From positions 1-7,157 of the forward strand of contig SSGY01000160.1 in NCBI GenBank assembly GCA_008017145.1: a stretch of 7,157 bases of DNA, read 5' to 3'. Below are positions 6,330-7,157 of this stretch, piece by piece. Every line of letters begins with the position of its first letter. Within the stretch, counting starts at the first letter, position 1. Under the pieces are notes generated by a model, which was not told the origin of the DNA, ran no database searches, and saw only the letters and a list, made by a program, of their open reading frames with translations. The stretch comes from Neisseriales bacterium. Lineage in GTDB: Bacteria; Pseudomonadota; Gammaproteobacteria; Burkholderiales; UBA11063. A program made the position numbers and the translations under genes.

Positions 6330-7133
6330 CTATTGTTCCGTCACTAATGATTTAACCATTAAAGTTTCATCTCCACCGCCAATTCGACTACCACGAATCG
6401 GACTGCTATCTAAAAAATCTAAACCGTAGGCAAGTTCTATATATTGTTCTCCTGCAGCACATTGGTTACTTACATCAAAGCTATACCAACTACCTAGCCA
6501 AACCTCAGCCCAAGCATGACTCGCCAAATGGCTACTATCATCAGTGTGCAAATAGCCACTAACATAGCGTGCTGGCAGACCTAAATATCGGCAGCACCCC
6601 AAGAAAATATGACTATGGTCTTGACAAACCCCAGCACCAAGTTCAAAAGCCTCTTGCGCAGTAGTAGTGGCACTAGTAGCACCGCTAGTATAAGGCACTA
6701 GCTGCAAAATTCTGGCAGAGAGTGCATTTAACATCGCCAAAGAATTACTTACATCTAACTTGAATGCAGAATATTGCTGCACAAACTCATCAACAAAACT
6801 ACGCAGCTTTACACCTAATTCGGTTAGCGGAGTAATTCTAAGATAATAATCAAGCGGTAATGTTCCTAATTCCATATTAGCACGGAATGGGAAAACCTCT
6901 ACAACGCCACGTGCAATAACTTCAAGTTCTGAAAAGCGCCCTTCCAGAGTAAAGTAATGGGTTATATTTCCAAAACAATCTTTACTGACAACTCCTTTAC
7001 TTGGAAGCTCAAGTGACCAGCTAATAACATGCTGCCGCTCATTTTCACGAGGTGTTAAATGAATAAGTTGAATACTCCGCAAAAGAGTTTCAGCATATCG
7101 ATAGCTGGTTCGGTGTTCTACATTTAGTATCAT
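6330..7133 (-). CDS. Transglutaminase-like cysteine protease of the Anbu locus
   Basis: This 267-residue protein has the two-part build of bacterial transglutaminase-like proteins. An N-terminal beta domain (about residues 1-85) begins with MILNVEHRTSYRY and contains LTPRE. A papain-fold catalytic domain (about 150-225) follows. The catalytic triad is visible as Cys170 in GVCQDHSH, His206 in ASHAWAEVW and Asp220 in SFDVSNQ; the last motif is more often DPTN in the family. ARYVSGYL (188-195) is the usual strand between Cys and His. Such proteins act as cysteine peptidases or amidases in the cytoplasm and accompany Anbu, an alpha-E protein and a circularly permuted ATP-grasp enzyme in many proteobacteria. 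No good ribosome site precedes the ATG within the 24 upstream bases. Its TGA-containing ATGA start leaves room for overlap with an upstream gene beyond the window. Confidence 0.93.
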   Translation of the reverse strand: MILNVEHRTSYRYAETLLRSIQLIHLTPRENERQHVISWSLELPSKGVVSKDCFGNITHYFTLEGRFSELEVIARGVVEVFPFRANMELGTLPLDYYLRITPLTELGVKLRSFVDEFVQQYSAFKLDVSNSLAMLNALSARILQLVPYTSGATSATTTAQEAFELGAGVCQDHSHIFLGCCRYLGLPARYVSGYLHTDDSSHLASHAWAEVWLGSWYSFDVSNQCAAGEQYIELAYGLDFLDSSPIRGSRIGGGDETLMVKSLVTEQ

Positions 7134-7157
7134 ACTGTTACAAAGTAACCTTTATGA

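Noticed and set aside
6235..6429. 64-codon open frame on the plus strand across the Anbu/transglutaminase junction
   Set aside because: It is antisense to two clearly functional genes and has no recognisable domain.
7137..7149. GTTAC-AAA-GTAAC palindrome just upstream of the transglutaminase-like gene
   Set aside because: It is short, at the window edge, and may lie within the end of an upstream coding sequence; too little context to call it an operator.
7134..7157. End of an upstream gene (alpha-E or ATP-grasp) at the right edge
   Set aside because: On the minus strand two frames are open over these 24 bases (ending at TGA overlapping ATG, or at TAA six bases before it). The piece is too short to identify a product or choose a frame.

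Overview
The window is low-GC DNA from a Gram-negative, probably proteobacterial, chromosome. Signs of this are a class II-type hybrid cluster protein close to the Escherichia coli enzyme, MHS-family transporters, and a proteobacterial-type Anbu/transglutaminase pair. The genus cannot be fixed from the sequence. A low-GC beta- or gammaproteobacterium is the best guess. No tRNA, rRNA, insertion sequence or CRISPR array was seen, and base composition looks even throughout, so nothing marks the region as recently acquired.

Left part (1-2567). The 3' two thirds of an MHS-type major facilitator transporter enters from the left edge on the + strand. It meets a two-gene minus-strand operon tail to tail, with one base between the stops. 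The operon encodes a 435-residue multi-spanning membrane protein followed, four bases later, by the nickel chaperone hypA. The membrane protein has no obvious motif. Read side by side with its neighbour it appears to be a strongly diverged MHS-fold relative, with landmark residues at matching spacing but the signature residues mostly lost. No hydrogenase or urease structural gene is visible.

Centre (2568-4491). A 190-bp divergent spacer carries two back-to-back extended -10 promoters (TGnTATAAT), one for the membrane protein-hypA operon and one for hcp. The hcp promoter overlaps an imperfect palindrome resembling an NsrR (nitric-oxide-sensing repressor) operator, which fits the role of Hcp in nitrosative stress. 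All seven expected ligands of the hybrid Fe-S-O cluster are present. The spacing of the N-terminal cysteines is intermediate between the two textbook classes. hcp ends at a long, perfectly paired hairpin that can serve as terminator from both sides. No hcr reductase gene adjoins hcp.

Right part (4487-7157). Three minus-strand genes follow. In transcription order they are a transglutaminase-like cysteine protease, the proteasome-related Anbu peptidase (12-bp gap, probably coupled), and, after 109 bp, an unrecognised single-pass membrane-anchored protein with six cysteines. In many proteobacteria the Anbu/transglutaminase pair is preceded by genes for an alpha-E domain protein and a circularly permuted ATP-grasp enzyme. 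These would lie beyond the right edge. The system is thought to make and break an amide- or peptide-based product or tag, but its substrate is not established.
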